Position numbers and translations under genes: made by a program. DNA of 64,000 nucleotides from Paragorgia papillata (taxonomy: Eukaryota; Cnidaria; Anthozoa; Scleralcyonacea; Coralliidae): contig JAWNZC010000421.1 of the NCBI GenBank assembly GCA_035771165.1, positions 2,461,501 through 2,525,500 of the forward strand, in the 5' to 3' direction. The notes under the pieces were generated by a model. It saw only the letters and a list, made by a program, of their open reading frames with translations, was not told the origin of the DNA and did not search any database. Below, one piece after another: positions 12,071 to 23,600 of the stretch. The stretch's first letter is position 1. Each line of letters begins with the position of its first letter.

Positions 12071-13746
12071 ATTTCCATTTCCCTTACTAGATATTACGAA
12101 AACAGTGTTGGTGCCAAGTTAGAAGATTTCATCAATGTAACGACGCTGGATAGTTTAATCAAGGAATCTCGAGCAGCTGTCGACCTGGTTTATAGCACAC
12201 TTGGAGAGAATACATCCGTATGGCTTGGAGAAACATCTTCCACGTATAACAGTGGAGCGAAGGGATTTTCAGATTCCTATTTAGCTGGTTTTATGTAAGG
12301 AAATGATACGTACCATCTTGTTTTTTTTTGGATATTGACTGCTAAATCCCCTGCTCCTACCCCATTGCCAATTTATGGAAATATTTTTATGAAAAATCAA
12401 TTGCTTTTAATACTTGTAACTTGTTATTTTAAGGTGGCTTGATAAACTCGGTATCACGGCATTGGTCAATCATTCTGTTGTATGCAGACAGTCGCTTCAG
12501 GGTGGATATTACAGTCTTTTAGATTCCAAGAGTTTGGATCCATTGCCAGTAAGTGCTTGACTGTAGAATTCATGTAGATGTTTCCTACTGTCTGGAGATG
12601 AATTATCACCATCTTCGTCACCATCATCATCATCATCATCACAATCACTGTCGTCATCACCGTGGTCATCGTCATAACAATGTGACTCCAAGCTAATATT
12701 TCCTTTCCTCAGCCCAGAATATTTTCATTCCTGCAGGATTATTGGACATCTGTGTTATACAAACGACTAGTCGGAAAACAAGTTTTGATGGTGGAAGATT
12801 CTTTAAAACTTGGACGAAAAGCAAGAATTTACGCTCATTGTACACGAATTACGGAGTAGTAAGTTACGATGTATAGAACGTTAATGTGTGGTAGACAACA
12901 CGAGGCTTTAATGTCTGCAGTAACATAGCCATGTTCGTTTTTCTTCTATCCTTTTTTTCACTTTCTTGTCTAAGCATATCCATATGTCCATAGTGGATTT
13001 GCAGAGCTCTTTTGGATCGGCTGGCGGCCCATTTGGCCAAGGCAAAAAAATAAATAAGGAAAAATTAAGGGGGAAAGCAATGCTAGGCCTGATTGTGGAA
13101 TATTCGTTTTTTTATTCAGTTATGATTATAAAGCTGGAGCTGTCACATTGATTGTACTTAATCTTTATCGAAACGAAACCATCAACCTTGAACTACAAGA
13201 GGACTTAAAGAATTTAAACGTGGACCAATTTTTACTTCAACCAGCAACGAAGAATATTACCGCAAAGTAGGTGACAAAGATAACCATACCGTATTTTATA
13301 TACCACGCTGACATACCATACCGTACCGCACCGCACCGCACCGCACCGCACCATACCGCACCATACCATACCATACCACACAGAATACAACACACGACAG
13401 TGACAAAGATAACCATACCAGGTCTTGTACACCATGCTGACATACCATACCATACCATAACATACCATACCATACCATACCATACCACACACCACACCAA
13501 ACCAATGCACAAAAAAATAACAATGAACTGAAAAGTATAAGAATCTTCCAACTTATTCTGTTGTATAGAAGTGTAAAGCTGAATGACAATCTGTTGAAAC
13601 TTCAAGCAGACTACAAATTACCAAAACTCAATCCTGTGCAAGTGAAACAACCGTTTTCTGTTCCTCCTTTAACTTATGGATTCTTTGTCATTCCAGATGC
13701 CAACGCAAAAGCTTGCGTAACAAGTATTTCAAAAGTACATTTCTAA
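8100..13746 (+). CDS. HPSE: Heparanase (glycoside hydrolase family 79)
   Basis: Complete eight-exon gene: 8100-8604, 10910-11078, 11887-11937, 12091-12294, 12434-12548, 12737-12855, 13120-13266 and 13569-13746. This gives 495 residues with all phases consistent. The N-terminus (MAIMAASLLERTG, then a hydrophobic LLYLIMVLHIG stretch) reads as a signal peptide; Met at 8109 is an alternative start. The family features are SPAYLRIGGT, DIIFGLSPFQR, WELGNEP with the proton donor Glu169 (codon split between exons 1 and 2), LYGPDVG, VWLGETSS with the nucleophile Glu289, YYSLLD, DPLPDYW and a C-terminal YGFFVIPDA strand. Heparanase cleaves heparan sulfate in lysosomes and extracellular matrix. Compared with the human enzyme, the stretch between GGT and the LYDFAQ helix is about 40 residues shorter, so the excised linker peptide seems to be absent. 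Confidence 0.96.
9412..9535 (+). repeat. Copy of the CTAACGTTTCGAGCGAAGG repeat family
   Basis: Starts AAATATAGTAAGGTTAGATA and contains the GCGAAGGCCCTTCATCAGAG core. The same sequence forms both arms of a foldback at 31611-31838, and fragments lie at 49286-49340 and 50137-50155. Confidence 0.75.
9711..10180. mobile_element. MITE with about 38-bp terminal inverted repeats
   Basis: TTTAAGCATACAGGCGTTTT (9711) and GAGCCACGGACGGTGA are mirrored by TCACCGTCCGTGTCTCAAAA and a GCTTAA end at about 10143-10180. The interior is AT-rich without an ORF. Lies in HPSE intron 1; non-autonomous DNA transposon. Confidence 0.7.
10257..10787. repeat. Repeat-rich block with 83-bp tandem duplication
   Basis: The phrase CCACTCCGGAATAGTGTAAA and its continuation occur at 10657-10703 and again at 10740-10787, an 83-bp offset. 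CGTAGTGATTTGCAGCAGGA occurs at 10371 and 10693. CCCCGTTTACACTATTAG at 10257 mirrors the GTGTAAAC words at the other end, so this is probably a MITE with an internal duplication. Confidence 0.6.
11091..11790. repeat. (TCAA/TCCA)n tetranucleotide array, 700 bp, in HPSE intron 2
   Basis: An almost pure mixture of TCAA and TCCA units, with CATT blocks at the 3' end. It makes up nearly the whole intron between the 169-bp exon 2 and the 51-bp exon 3. Long Asn/Gln/Ser/Ile ORFs in it are artefacts. Confidence 0.97.
12020..12070. repeat. (GACA)n microsatellite in HPSE intron 3
   Basis: About twelve GACA units about 20 bp upstream of the exon 4 acceptor at 12089-12090. Confidence 0.9.
12601..12680. 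repeat. CAT/CAC simple repeat in HPSE intron 5
   Basis: Trinucleotide CAT/CAC tract in the 188-bp intron between exons 5 and 6 of HPSE. Confidence 0.7.
13303..13505. repeat. (CCATA)n/(CCGCA)n pentanucleotide array in HPSE intron 7
   Basis: Pentanucleotide units CCGCA, CCATA and CACAC fill most of the 302-bp last intron. A 30-base phrase containing GACAAAGATAACCATACC occurs twice (about 13272 and 13400), so a larger unit was also duplicated. Confidence 0.9.
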
Positions 13747-14080
13747 TATGTAGCATACCAGGGTTTTGAGTGCTTCTCTTGTCGGTGAAAATAGAGACGC
13801 TTAAATTATTATAGACGCTATTGGTTAGTTTATTGAAATGGCATATATACAATAAAATTTAATAATTTCTTTATGTTATAAATTGTTTGACATGTATCAC
13901 GATAAAAATATATAATCTAGGCATTTGAAACTAGTTAGATTAGTTGTATGCCAATAATAATAACGGCTAACTCAAGATCACAGCGTGATTGTCCCTCAAC
14001 TCAAGTTGCTGAAAGTAGAGGAAAATGATAGTTGAGTTGCAAGAATGTCTCTACAGTACGCACATGTACACATAGTCTAC
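13747..14080. other. HPSE 3' flank
   Basis: AT-rich 3' UTR and spacer. AATAAA at 13851-13856, 105 bp past the stop, is a likely polyadenylation signal. No other feature seen. Confidence 0.5.
13851..13856 (+). terminator. Polyadenylation signal of HPSE
   Basis: AATAAA on the coding strand, 105 bp downstream of the HPSE stop codon. Confidence 0.5.
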
Positions 14081-14476
14081 ATATACACACACGCAAAAAG
14101 CGCACGGTCTATCTACGCAAGCGCAAAAAGCGCACGGTCTACACAGGCACACGCAAAAAGCGCACGATCTACATACACACACGCAAAAAGCGCATGATCT
14201 ACACACACACACAAAAAGCGCACGATCTACATACACACACGCAAAAAGCGCACGATCTACACACACACGCAAAAAGCGCACGATCTACATACACACACGC
14301 AAAAAGCGCACGATCTACATACACACACGCAAAAAGCGCACGATCTACATACACACGCAAAAAGCGCACGATCTACATACACACACGCAAAAAGCGCACG
14401 ATCTACATACACACACGCAAAAAGCGCACGATCTACATACACACACGCAAAAAGCGCACGATCTACATACACACAC
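14081..14476. repeat. 30-bp minisatellite, about 13 units
   Basis: Tandem units of about 30 bp with core GCAAAAAGCGCACGATCTAC followed by a variable (CA)n spacer. The 5' units are shorter and more diverged and the 3' units nearly identical. The unit length is a multiple of three, so open frames run through both strands without being genes. It lies between the convergent HPSE and TTLL genes. Confidence 0.95.
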
Positions 14477-14482
14477 GTAAAA

Positions 14483-14549
14483 TTATGCACTAACCTTGGA
14501 CGTGGAATCACTGGAAGTCGATCGGATACGTTGAGATAATTTATTGGAC
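14483..14549 (-). other. Possible alternative last exon of the TTLL gene
   Basis: The last TTLL exon contains a good donor (CAG|GTAGGA, exon end 14800) just before its stop. An acceptor TTTATGTAG lies just above 14549. Splicing joins in frame and adds a short Ser/Arg-rich peptide ending at TAA 14483-14485. Either end is possible; transcripts would decide. Confidence 0.3.
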
Positions 14550-14795
14550 CTACATAAATCAAAACACAAACGTAAACTAACATGCAATCATCTGGTGCTG
14601 CATGGCATTAAATTAAACAGGAAGGATTTCTGGTTGGGACACTAGAGGGTGGTTAAAGGCATCGAGGAATCATTAAGTCAGTGAACTAAGGTTAGATTGG
14701 AACACTCTGAGGATCATAGCAGGACAAGCGAGTGAACCAGGGTGAAACGAGGACAATAAGGTACCAGAGAGGATATTAGTTTAGTCTTGGACATC

Positions 14796-17700
14796 CTACC
14801 TGTTCGAACTTCCATTTCCATCGTGATTAGTCGTTGGCTTATTCATGTTCTTGTATGATATTGGCGCTGGTCCGGAGATCACACTGAGCCCTAAAGGCGA
14901 GTGGTGTGCGGTCACTTTCATCGACGAGTGCTGTAGTGAGTACATACAGTGATGAACAAACGGATGTATCGTGGTTGAGGGGTTTGTAATTAATAAATTA
15001 CTGCCGTTACGATTTTGACCTTTGCCTTGACTAGAACTCGACGAACTCTTTCGCGCCAAACCGCTGGCACTTAATGTTCGTCTTAAATGCGGCGTAAAAT
15101 AATACTCGCTTCCGTGACTCGTCGTATCAGTATCGGAAAACCTCGTATCGCTTTCCGACGTATGATATGTAGTTCGGTTGCCTAATATTTTACGTGTGCT
15201 CAATCGATGTTTATTAGTATTTCCATTTTGATTGGTCCCTGGTGAAAGGTGACCACTTGAGCCCGCGCGCCCAATGGACGCAAATGTTCTCCTGTGATCG
15301 GTTCGGGCCAGGCCTGGAACAGAAGCACTCTGTGAAAACGTGTGTGGATAGAGACGACTGATACTGCTTGATGCTAGATAGCTAGACGCCACAGATCCTC
15401 CACTATTCGAACTAACTCCGTTCGGTAACGACGGATAACGACGATCGTCCGAAGGTGGATCTGTCGTTTTGTTTTTTGTGTCGCTTATTTGGTGCTAGAA
15501 GCAGAAATAGAATGATTATAAATAAGTCAACAAACACATTACTAAGAAGAAGAATAATTTCAAATGAAGTCAAATCACTGTTGTAGAGAAAAAAATTCTG
15601 ACTGCCCCAACTTGGAATCGAACCCAAGCTCTCTGGTTTAACGTACTGAGCTATTGGGACTCCCAGCTGAGGCAGTCAGAAATATCCATATATCATCACT
15701 AGCCCAGTGGCAGAGCGCTGGTACGTTAAACCAGAGACCCTGGGTTCGATTCTGGGTTCGATTCCAAGTTGGGGCAGTCAGAAAACTTTTCTCCACAGCA
15801 GTGATTCGACTTCATTTGAAATTCTTCTTCTTCACATATACACGCTGCTGAATGCTTATAACTTCGTAAGAAATAAAATATGTGATATATTGACACAAGA
15901 CAGGTCATTACTTACAGAATGATGTGAACAATTTTTCATTGGGCCACCTGTTCCAGCCGTACAATGAAGCAATTTATAAACCTCTTCAACAATGCCTACA
16001 CCACGTACAAGCTTGTCTCGCTGTAACATTCCAGTAATTCTCTCTAACTCTTCTTTTTCCGTTATATCGAGTGGCTTGCTCGTGTCTACATCACCAGACG
16101 TCCATTCTGAGTTCTGAGCAAAAAGAAATAAACGCAAAAAAAATAAAGAGCTACTAAAGTGCCCATGAAGCGAAAATTAGGTATGTCTTATTTGAAAGAA
16201 CACTTAAAATAATTGAATAACATCTTTCGTTTCCTTGCTTCGTTCTTGAGATATTTCAGTTTGTTTGATATGCAAATTAAACATTTTGATGTTGTAGGTG
16301 CATAATGAGTTATCGAAAAAAGTTATATATCTTTGCTAGTTATCATATATAATCACTAAAATCTACATGTTTGGTGTTCTGGGCGAAACACAAGCACTTG
16401 CTTCCTTCGAATTATTTTGGTTTGATAATAGCAAAGATATATAACTTTTTTCAATAATTCATAGACGTTATGCACGTGTGACGTCAAAATGTTTAATTTG
16501 CATATCAAACAAACTGAAATTGCAAGGAAACGAAAAACTTCAAAAGATGTTGCAGTATCATTTTAAGTGTTCTTTCAAATAAGACAAACTTAATTTTCGT
16601 TGCATAAGCACTTTAAAGAAATACATAGGCATGACTAAAGTGCTATTTCAGTATGAATATGAACTTAGTTTTGCCGTACAAAAGATGTTGCTAAAAAGCG
16701 TTGAAAGCACAAAAAAACAAGGTGTTCTTTCTACCTCGTTTTTGCTGACTGTCTTTCGGATCGCTGGTCGTTTTAGTTTCTTATTAGTCGTTGCACTTTC
16801 AGGTCGAAGCCCGTCCCTTAGAACAGGTTTATTCCTACCACAATTCTTCGCGCGCATCACTTCTAATTCTTGTTTCTTCACCAGAATCTGTTCTCTTTGA
16901 ATTCTGAAAAAAAGTAGAGCATTAGGGGTTGTGTTTGCATGAGGTCGGCCTGAATTTGGACCGGCCTGAATTTTGCATTTCGGTTTTTGTTTATAGATGA
17001 GGCCGGCCTTGAAATAAAACTATATAGGCTGGGTTCCGCTGTTGCTTCAAGATTTGTCACAATTGCCTTACAGCTCGTGACCGCCGGAGAATCATTATTT
17101 TATGTGGCACCAATCTTGCTCTCTCCTCTGCAGAGGTTTCTTCGGAGATCGGAGAATTCGGGGATCGTCGGAGATGTGTCGGAATCGCTAGTTTTATGTC
17201 CAGCTTGTCCACTGAGCTTGTCCAGCTTGCGATTCCGACACATCTCCGACGATCCCCGAATTTCCGTTCTCCGAAAGAACCTCTGCGGCGGAGACGCTAA
17301 CGTACCTGGAGCACTCCGTCCTTGCTTTCGATGCCGTGGTTTCTTGGAAAAGAGAACCACTGTTCTCAAAATATTTTTCGTACTTCTCTTCATTTCCATT
17401 AGGATAAACGCGCCTAGAAAGACAAAACCAGAATACTCACTCGTGTGTTCATTCAAAACCATTCATAAACTCGAAATTTCTATATATATGAAATAATCGT
17501 TTACGTTCACCGAAGCTCGCAGAAAGACTCGTGTGAAGAAAATAGCAGAGGGGCTCCAAAAATTACTAACTATATAAAATACAAGCTGTTGTAAGTTAAA
17601 CCGGTCAGAGAAAAACTCAATATCGAAAAGCTTGGTCTACCATCTGAGTTCCAGTGGCTCAATGGTGAGAGTACCCTGCGAGCAGAGCCTTCTTTTCCTT

Positions 17701-20431
17701 ATTTCTTCGCTGAGAGAGAGGAAGAAAAGTAGGCTCTGCTGTATTCGTGACTGGTTTCCATTGCGCATGCATGTCAGTTGCTTGGTTACAATCTCGAACC
17801 CAGTCCCAATCAGAGCAGAAAACAAAACGAGAACCGGTTAAACGGGTCTTAAACGGTTACTTCGTCCTAAATCTTGGACGAAGCCAAACACGAATACAGC
17901 AGAGCCTACTTTTCTTCCTCTCTCTCAGCGAAGAAATAAAGGAAGAAGGCTCTGCTCGCAGGGTATGGCGAGAGCGTCCGGCTGGCATTCGGAAGGTTGT
18001 GGGTTCGAGTCCCGTCTGGAGCTCAGAATTTTTCTCTGAGTTTATCTTACGACAGCTTGTATACAGCACAATTTGATTTCAACATTTTTAAAGTACAATT
18101 CGATGTAATGGGCTTTGGTGAGTTCTCCTGTAATAATAGGAAGAATTTGAAAATAATACGTTGTAGACCAGGCGAGTTATTGCTATAGATATATTTATCT
18201 CTTAAATCATAGTTTTCTCACCTGAACCCACCCATATGAGTATCTTCGTATTTTTTAAGCAGGTCCCGCATTTGTTGTGTAATGTGTTCAACGTTCTCTT
18301 CGCGCCTACAAGACAAAACACCTATATAGCAAATTTTCCCGAGATAAGCTAGGCATTGTTGTTGTTGGGGGACAACTTTAAGGACACCTCGCAGTGAGTT
18401 AAAAAAACTCGGCTATCGCCTCGTTTTTCAACACACTTCTCGGTGTTTTCAAATCAGATAATAAACGGCTTCTCGTTTATGAAATATTACGTAAAACAAG
18501 AATAAAAAGCAGAAAACACACGGCTTTCACTATAGTGAACATACTTTCCCTCTTTATATTTCTGTTTGTGTAGAAGACGTTCTTGGACTTTCTTTCGATC
18601 TTCTTCCACACATTTTCGTTTATCACATGCATGGAAATTCACGAGATTTAACGTATCATACATTAGCCCTTCTTTGACTTCCTTATCCAACGGTGAATCT
18701 GTGTGAAAACTCGGTGAATGGTTCACCTGGTTGAGAAAAGACAGAAAAAACAGTTCAGAAATTTTATCGAGAATTTATTTGCATGGGAACGTATAATAAA
18801 CAATACAACAATGTAACTTTTGTATGCATTTTCATTGGTTCTTGACCGTGATCTATAATTAAAACACACACAGAGATGACGTCAAACCACATCAGATCAC
18901 GTCAGCAGACTCGTTTCTCTTTTTCCATGCCCCCCAAAACCCTTCGCTAAACCACTTGAAGTTTTTATTGTATAAAAGAAATAGATTACATTTCTCCGTG
19001 TGTGTGTACTGTAATAGATCACAGACGACACAACGTGTAAAGCCCTAATCAAACGAGAACGCAAGTCATCGCAAGTTGGCAGTCACGCTATCTCAGCCAG
19101 CCGCTCTGAATAGTTTCCCGAAAATATCATGTACCGTGACAAAGTTAAAACTTTTTTAAAACACTCATGAAACCTTTATTTTGTTAACTTGGGTGTTCGA
19201 ACGACCGCCACAGAAATTTTGACTGTCAACTTGCGATGACTTGCGTTCTCGTTTGATTACGGCTTAAAGGCCCTAATCAAACGAGAACGCAAGTCATCGC
19301 AAGTAATTAGCTTCAGTGGTTAGCTTACGATGACTTGCGATGCCACCAGTCAAACGTCGGCACAAGTCGTCGCATGCAAGTTCTGCACTTCCGCTAGTTC
19401 CCACGCCTCATGGTAGGAGCACGAAAGACTTGCATCGACTTGTGTTTTGTGTTCAAACGTTTCGCAAGCTCTCGCAAGTTGAAGAAAACTTGCGATGAAA
19501 TTTGAACAAGATCAAATTAGTCGCGAGCTAACGCAAGTCATCGCACGCTGGCGATCAAACGAGACACAAGCAAGCACAAGCTAAAACTTGCGATGACTTG
19601 CGTTCTCGTTTGATCAGGACTTAAGCCCTAATCAAACGAGAACGCAAGTCATCGCAAGTTTTAGCTTGTGCTTGCTTATGTCTCGTTTGATCACCAGCTT
19701 GCGGTGACTTGCGTTAGCTTGCGACTAATTTGATCTTCGCAAGTTTTCTTCAATTTGCGGGAGCTTGCGAAACGTTTGAACACAAAACTTAAGTCGATGC
19801 AAGTCTTTCGTGCACCGTCGCCATAGAAACTACCATGAGAACTAGCGGAAGTTGCAGAACTTGCGACGACTTGTGCCGACGTTGACTGGTGGCATCAGAT
19901 CAGTGGTGGCATCGCAAGTCATCGTAAGCTAACTTGCGATGACTTGCGTTCTCGTTTGATTGCTTTAAAGAGCAACAGTCACACCACCCGTCTCGTACGT
20001 TTTTGTTCTTTACACGCTGTGACGTCTTCTGTGATCTATTCAAAGTACAAGTTTAGACATTTATTACATTACCTCTAAAACCCAAGGCTTTAGTTTTCGG
20101 TCTAAGAGAACATCAAAGCCCAAAATTTCGAAGCAAGCGCTTCCTTTGTTGTGGTTTGGAAAACACGTACGATAATTGTGCTTTAGGATTGGATGAGCAC
20201 TAATCAACGTCTTGATCATAACATCCTGCATGGAAATAACACATGGACACAAATATTAAAAAAAAACACGCACAAGGCAGGGGCGTGTTAGCAAAGCAAA
20301 GTGCTGTTAGGAGCAAAAGTAACAACACCTCCCTTTAATAGCGCAAAAAAACCGGAGTAATAACGGAGTAGGTAATTAATTACCTCCACCATGAAGTTAT
20401 GCTTTCACCTGTCTGTCTGTCTGTCTATCAG

Positions 20432-20474
<43 letters not shown>

Positions 20475-20627
20475 GTCTATCTGTCTATCTGTCTATCTGT
20501 CTATCTGTCTATCTGTCTATCTGTCTATCTGTCTATCTGTCTATCTGTCTATCTGTCTATCTGTCTATCTGTCTATCTGTCTATCTGTCTATCTGTCTAT
20601 CTGTCTATCTGTCTATCTGTCTATCTA

Positions 20628-20665
<38 letters not shown>

Positions 20666-23600
20666 CTATACTACATTTTCTATACCTTGGTAAGTGTACG
20701 TGATTGTACAAAACATAACGTCCACTAATCACCCAAAGTTACCAGACTCGTACCCAGACATAACGGAGGTTGCCGCTCGAGATCACGTGGCCCCATTGCC
20801 CCTCCCTTCCTCCCTACAGTTATGTCAGACCCCACCCCACAGGGCTATAACTTCAACATGCAACTACAATTAGTCTAACAATTTGAGAGCATGCAATGTA
20901 CCTCGATATCTGCCCATATTTTAGAAACGTCATAACCATTTTCTTCAAACCACGTATCAACAGTTGAAATCCGTCTAAAATAAAAACAATATTTAAAAAA
21001 TTAAATAAATAAAAATAAATTTCGCTCTATAGGTGTACGCTACGTTTCACTTTTTCCTGATTCTTTCAGGCGTTAATTTTTGAGAGATTTCTCACTGTTT
21101 TGTGATTGACTCACCGTTTACTACCACTTTCTTCATCTCTGTCAAAATCTTTGCTGTGTTTATTGATGGCATAGTTTGTCAGATGCATACACATATCATC
21201 CTATAAAGCACAAAAGACAAGTTAAAAGTCAATATTTATTAGGTAAGAAACATTTTTACAAAATTGTCACAGCTGTGATTCACAACTCTAGCAAAAATCC
21301 CAAACTTTCCAATGTTTCTACAAAGTATGGTTTTTCTCTTTTAAGCTACATTATCTATTCTCCAGTTTTCCTTGGTGAATTTTCCTAAAAAATTTCCTAA
21401 AAAGGTTCATTTTTAGATTCTTAGAAAATTCTGAAAAACTATTACAGTCAAACTGGACGTTCTCTTGCGAGCTACATAGCAATATTGATAGCAACATTGT
21501 ACTTTACATGTTGCTAAAATTCGCATTTTAAATATAGAACTTCACATAATATGAAGTTCTATTGAAAGTCAGAACAACTAACTCTAAGTAAACTTCACGT
21601 TATGTGAAGTTCGATATTTAAAATGCAAATTTTTAGCAACTTGCAACCATGTATCATTTGCTAGTCAACATAATACAATGTTGCTGTCAATATTGGAAGG
21701 TCGTGCGGTTTGAGTGATACTACTAAAACCAGTAGAGCGAGACACAGACAATTTTTTCATCGCTTCCGAAGCAATAGTTTCGTTAACTGCATTTATCACG
21801 TAGTACATGTGTACACCACGTGATTGCTTTGAAATTCATCTGTGGTTAATGAAACTGTTGCTTTGGAAGCGATGAAAAAAACGTCTATGTCTCGCTCTAC
21901 TGGTTTGGTAGTAGTAGTTCACTAGCTAAACTGTAAGTACTCACAAAAATTTTGAAAAAGCAAGATTACTTTGCTATGTAAGTTCTCAAACACTTTCTAT
22001 TTGCTACACTAAACTAGACGTTACAGCAATGTTTTCAAATACATTGAGGTTTAACAATGATTGTGTTTAATACAGCACCTACCATGTTGTGATTTGATGG
22101 TTCATTGTACTGTATTGTTGCAAATCTTGCCAAGCCATCTTTATAGATAAATATTCTCAATGGATCACAAGATGAGATTAAAATATATATTCTTAAATCA
22201 AACTTAAAGCCATCAATAAGAAAAGGCTTAGAGACATATTGCTGACATATCATGTGTTCTCCAGGTTTGATGTCCTAAAACAAACAAATGAAAATGAATT
22301 GAAATGCCAGAGGGTCAATTTTAGAAAAGTGCAGTTGGTCATGAGCCAGTTTCAGAACCAGCTTGTTTTGATAATCTTAAAGGATAAAATGATAAAGGAC
22401 TGGGAGGTTAATCAAGCTTACTCGCAGCATGTGGCTGAATTGCGAAGGACACAGATCAACATGGCCATGTCGAGGCATAATATCAAAGTGCCTTTGATAA
22501 GATATTAGGTGTTGATTTTATGGAGGGAGGAAAACTGGAGAACCTGGCGAAAAACCCTCGAAGCACAGGAGAGATCAACTACAACTCTACTCACATGAGT
22601 ACCAAGCTCAACAACGGGGTTATTCCTAAGCGGTCACCCATCCAAGTACTAACCCCATCTAACTGGGTTTAACCTTTTGGTAAGAGGCAGTGTGCTAACA
22701 GCACACACCACCCGTGCTTCCCTTTATAATTTAATATTTCTATTTTTGAAGGTCCTATTTTATGTAGCTTCTTTTCAATATAACACAACATAAAGTACAT
22801 TTACAGTTACAGTACAGTAGAGCACATGAGTACAGTATATTATAGTACAGTACAGTACAGTAATGTACAGTACATTCAAGCAGGTTTAACATTTTGTATT
22901 ATTTACCTTTGGGTTTTTTGTAACAAAAATTCCCTTTCCTTGTGAACCACTTTCAGGTTTACAAATAAAAGATTTGTTTTTCTTTTGTCGGCAGTATGAT
23001 TGGAAGTCACTATAGCTACAGAGATTAAATAAAAGACACGCATTCAATTGAAAGATAATATAAATTTAATATTTAAAAGATCATTAAAATAAATACAATT
23101 ATACACGTAAACATGCAGTAACTATAACGCTTCAGTGCTTCATTAAATGATAGTATTTTATTAATTGAATAATTTTTCTGTTGCTCACTTACTCAGCTGG
23201 TAAGACCCATGTCTTGGGAAAAACGTGATACTCTTTGGGATAAAGTTTTAAAAGTCTATTCATGTTTCTTGCCAGTAAATCTTTTCTACATATTTCAATC
23301 ATTCCTGGAAAATGATTTATTTTCTAAAAAGTTGATAAAAAAACAAAGAAAATTAATATTATGAAGTTCCAAGGGACTGCACTGCCACTACACATAAAGG
23401 GCTCGATCCACTTAAATTTAAAATATCAGTATTTCATTGCTGAAAATCATGGCAGTGTAACATCTTTTCATTTTGCTATATATATATACATGTTTGGATC
23501 ATTGGTTCAAAGGTTCAAAAAACCAATAGAAATTTAATGATAATTAGGTGTTACTCTGAGTGACAAACCACCAGGTAAGTACAGACGTAAAAATCTCACA

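Noticed and set aside
14081..14476. CRISPR-like regular repeat array
   Set aside because: Units are directly adjacent with only (CA)n variation and no unique spacers, and the window is eukaryotic. The arrays at 34195-34510 and 50337-50530 were rejected for the same reason.
14032..14493. 153-codon ORF of ten-residue repeats that looks like a repetitive secreted or surface protein
   Set aside because: The 30-bp unit length is a multiple of three, so several frames on both strands are open. No signal peptide, flanking coding sequence or splice context.
15580..15780. tRNA genes
   Set aside because: A- and B-box-like sequences are present, but no cloverleaf with a paired acceptor stem. They share a non-tRNA tail and occur as dispersed copies, so they are SINEs. 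The same holds for 17640-18060, 23925-23995 and 30487-30608.
22560..22725. 5S rRNA gene
   Set aside because: Only the 3' internal-promoter half resembles 5S; the 5' half and tail do not.
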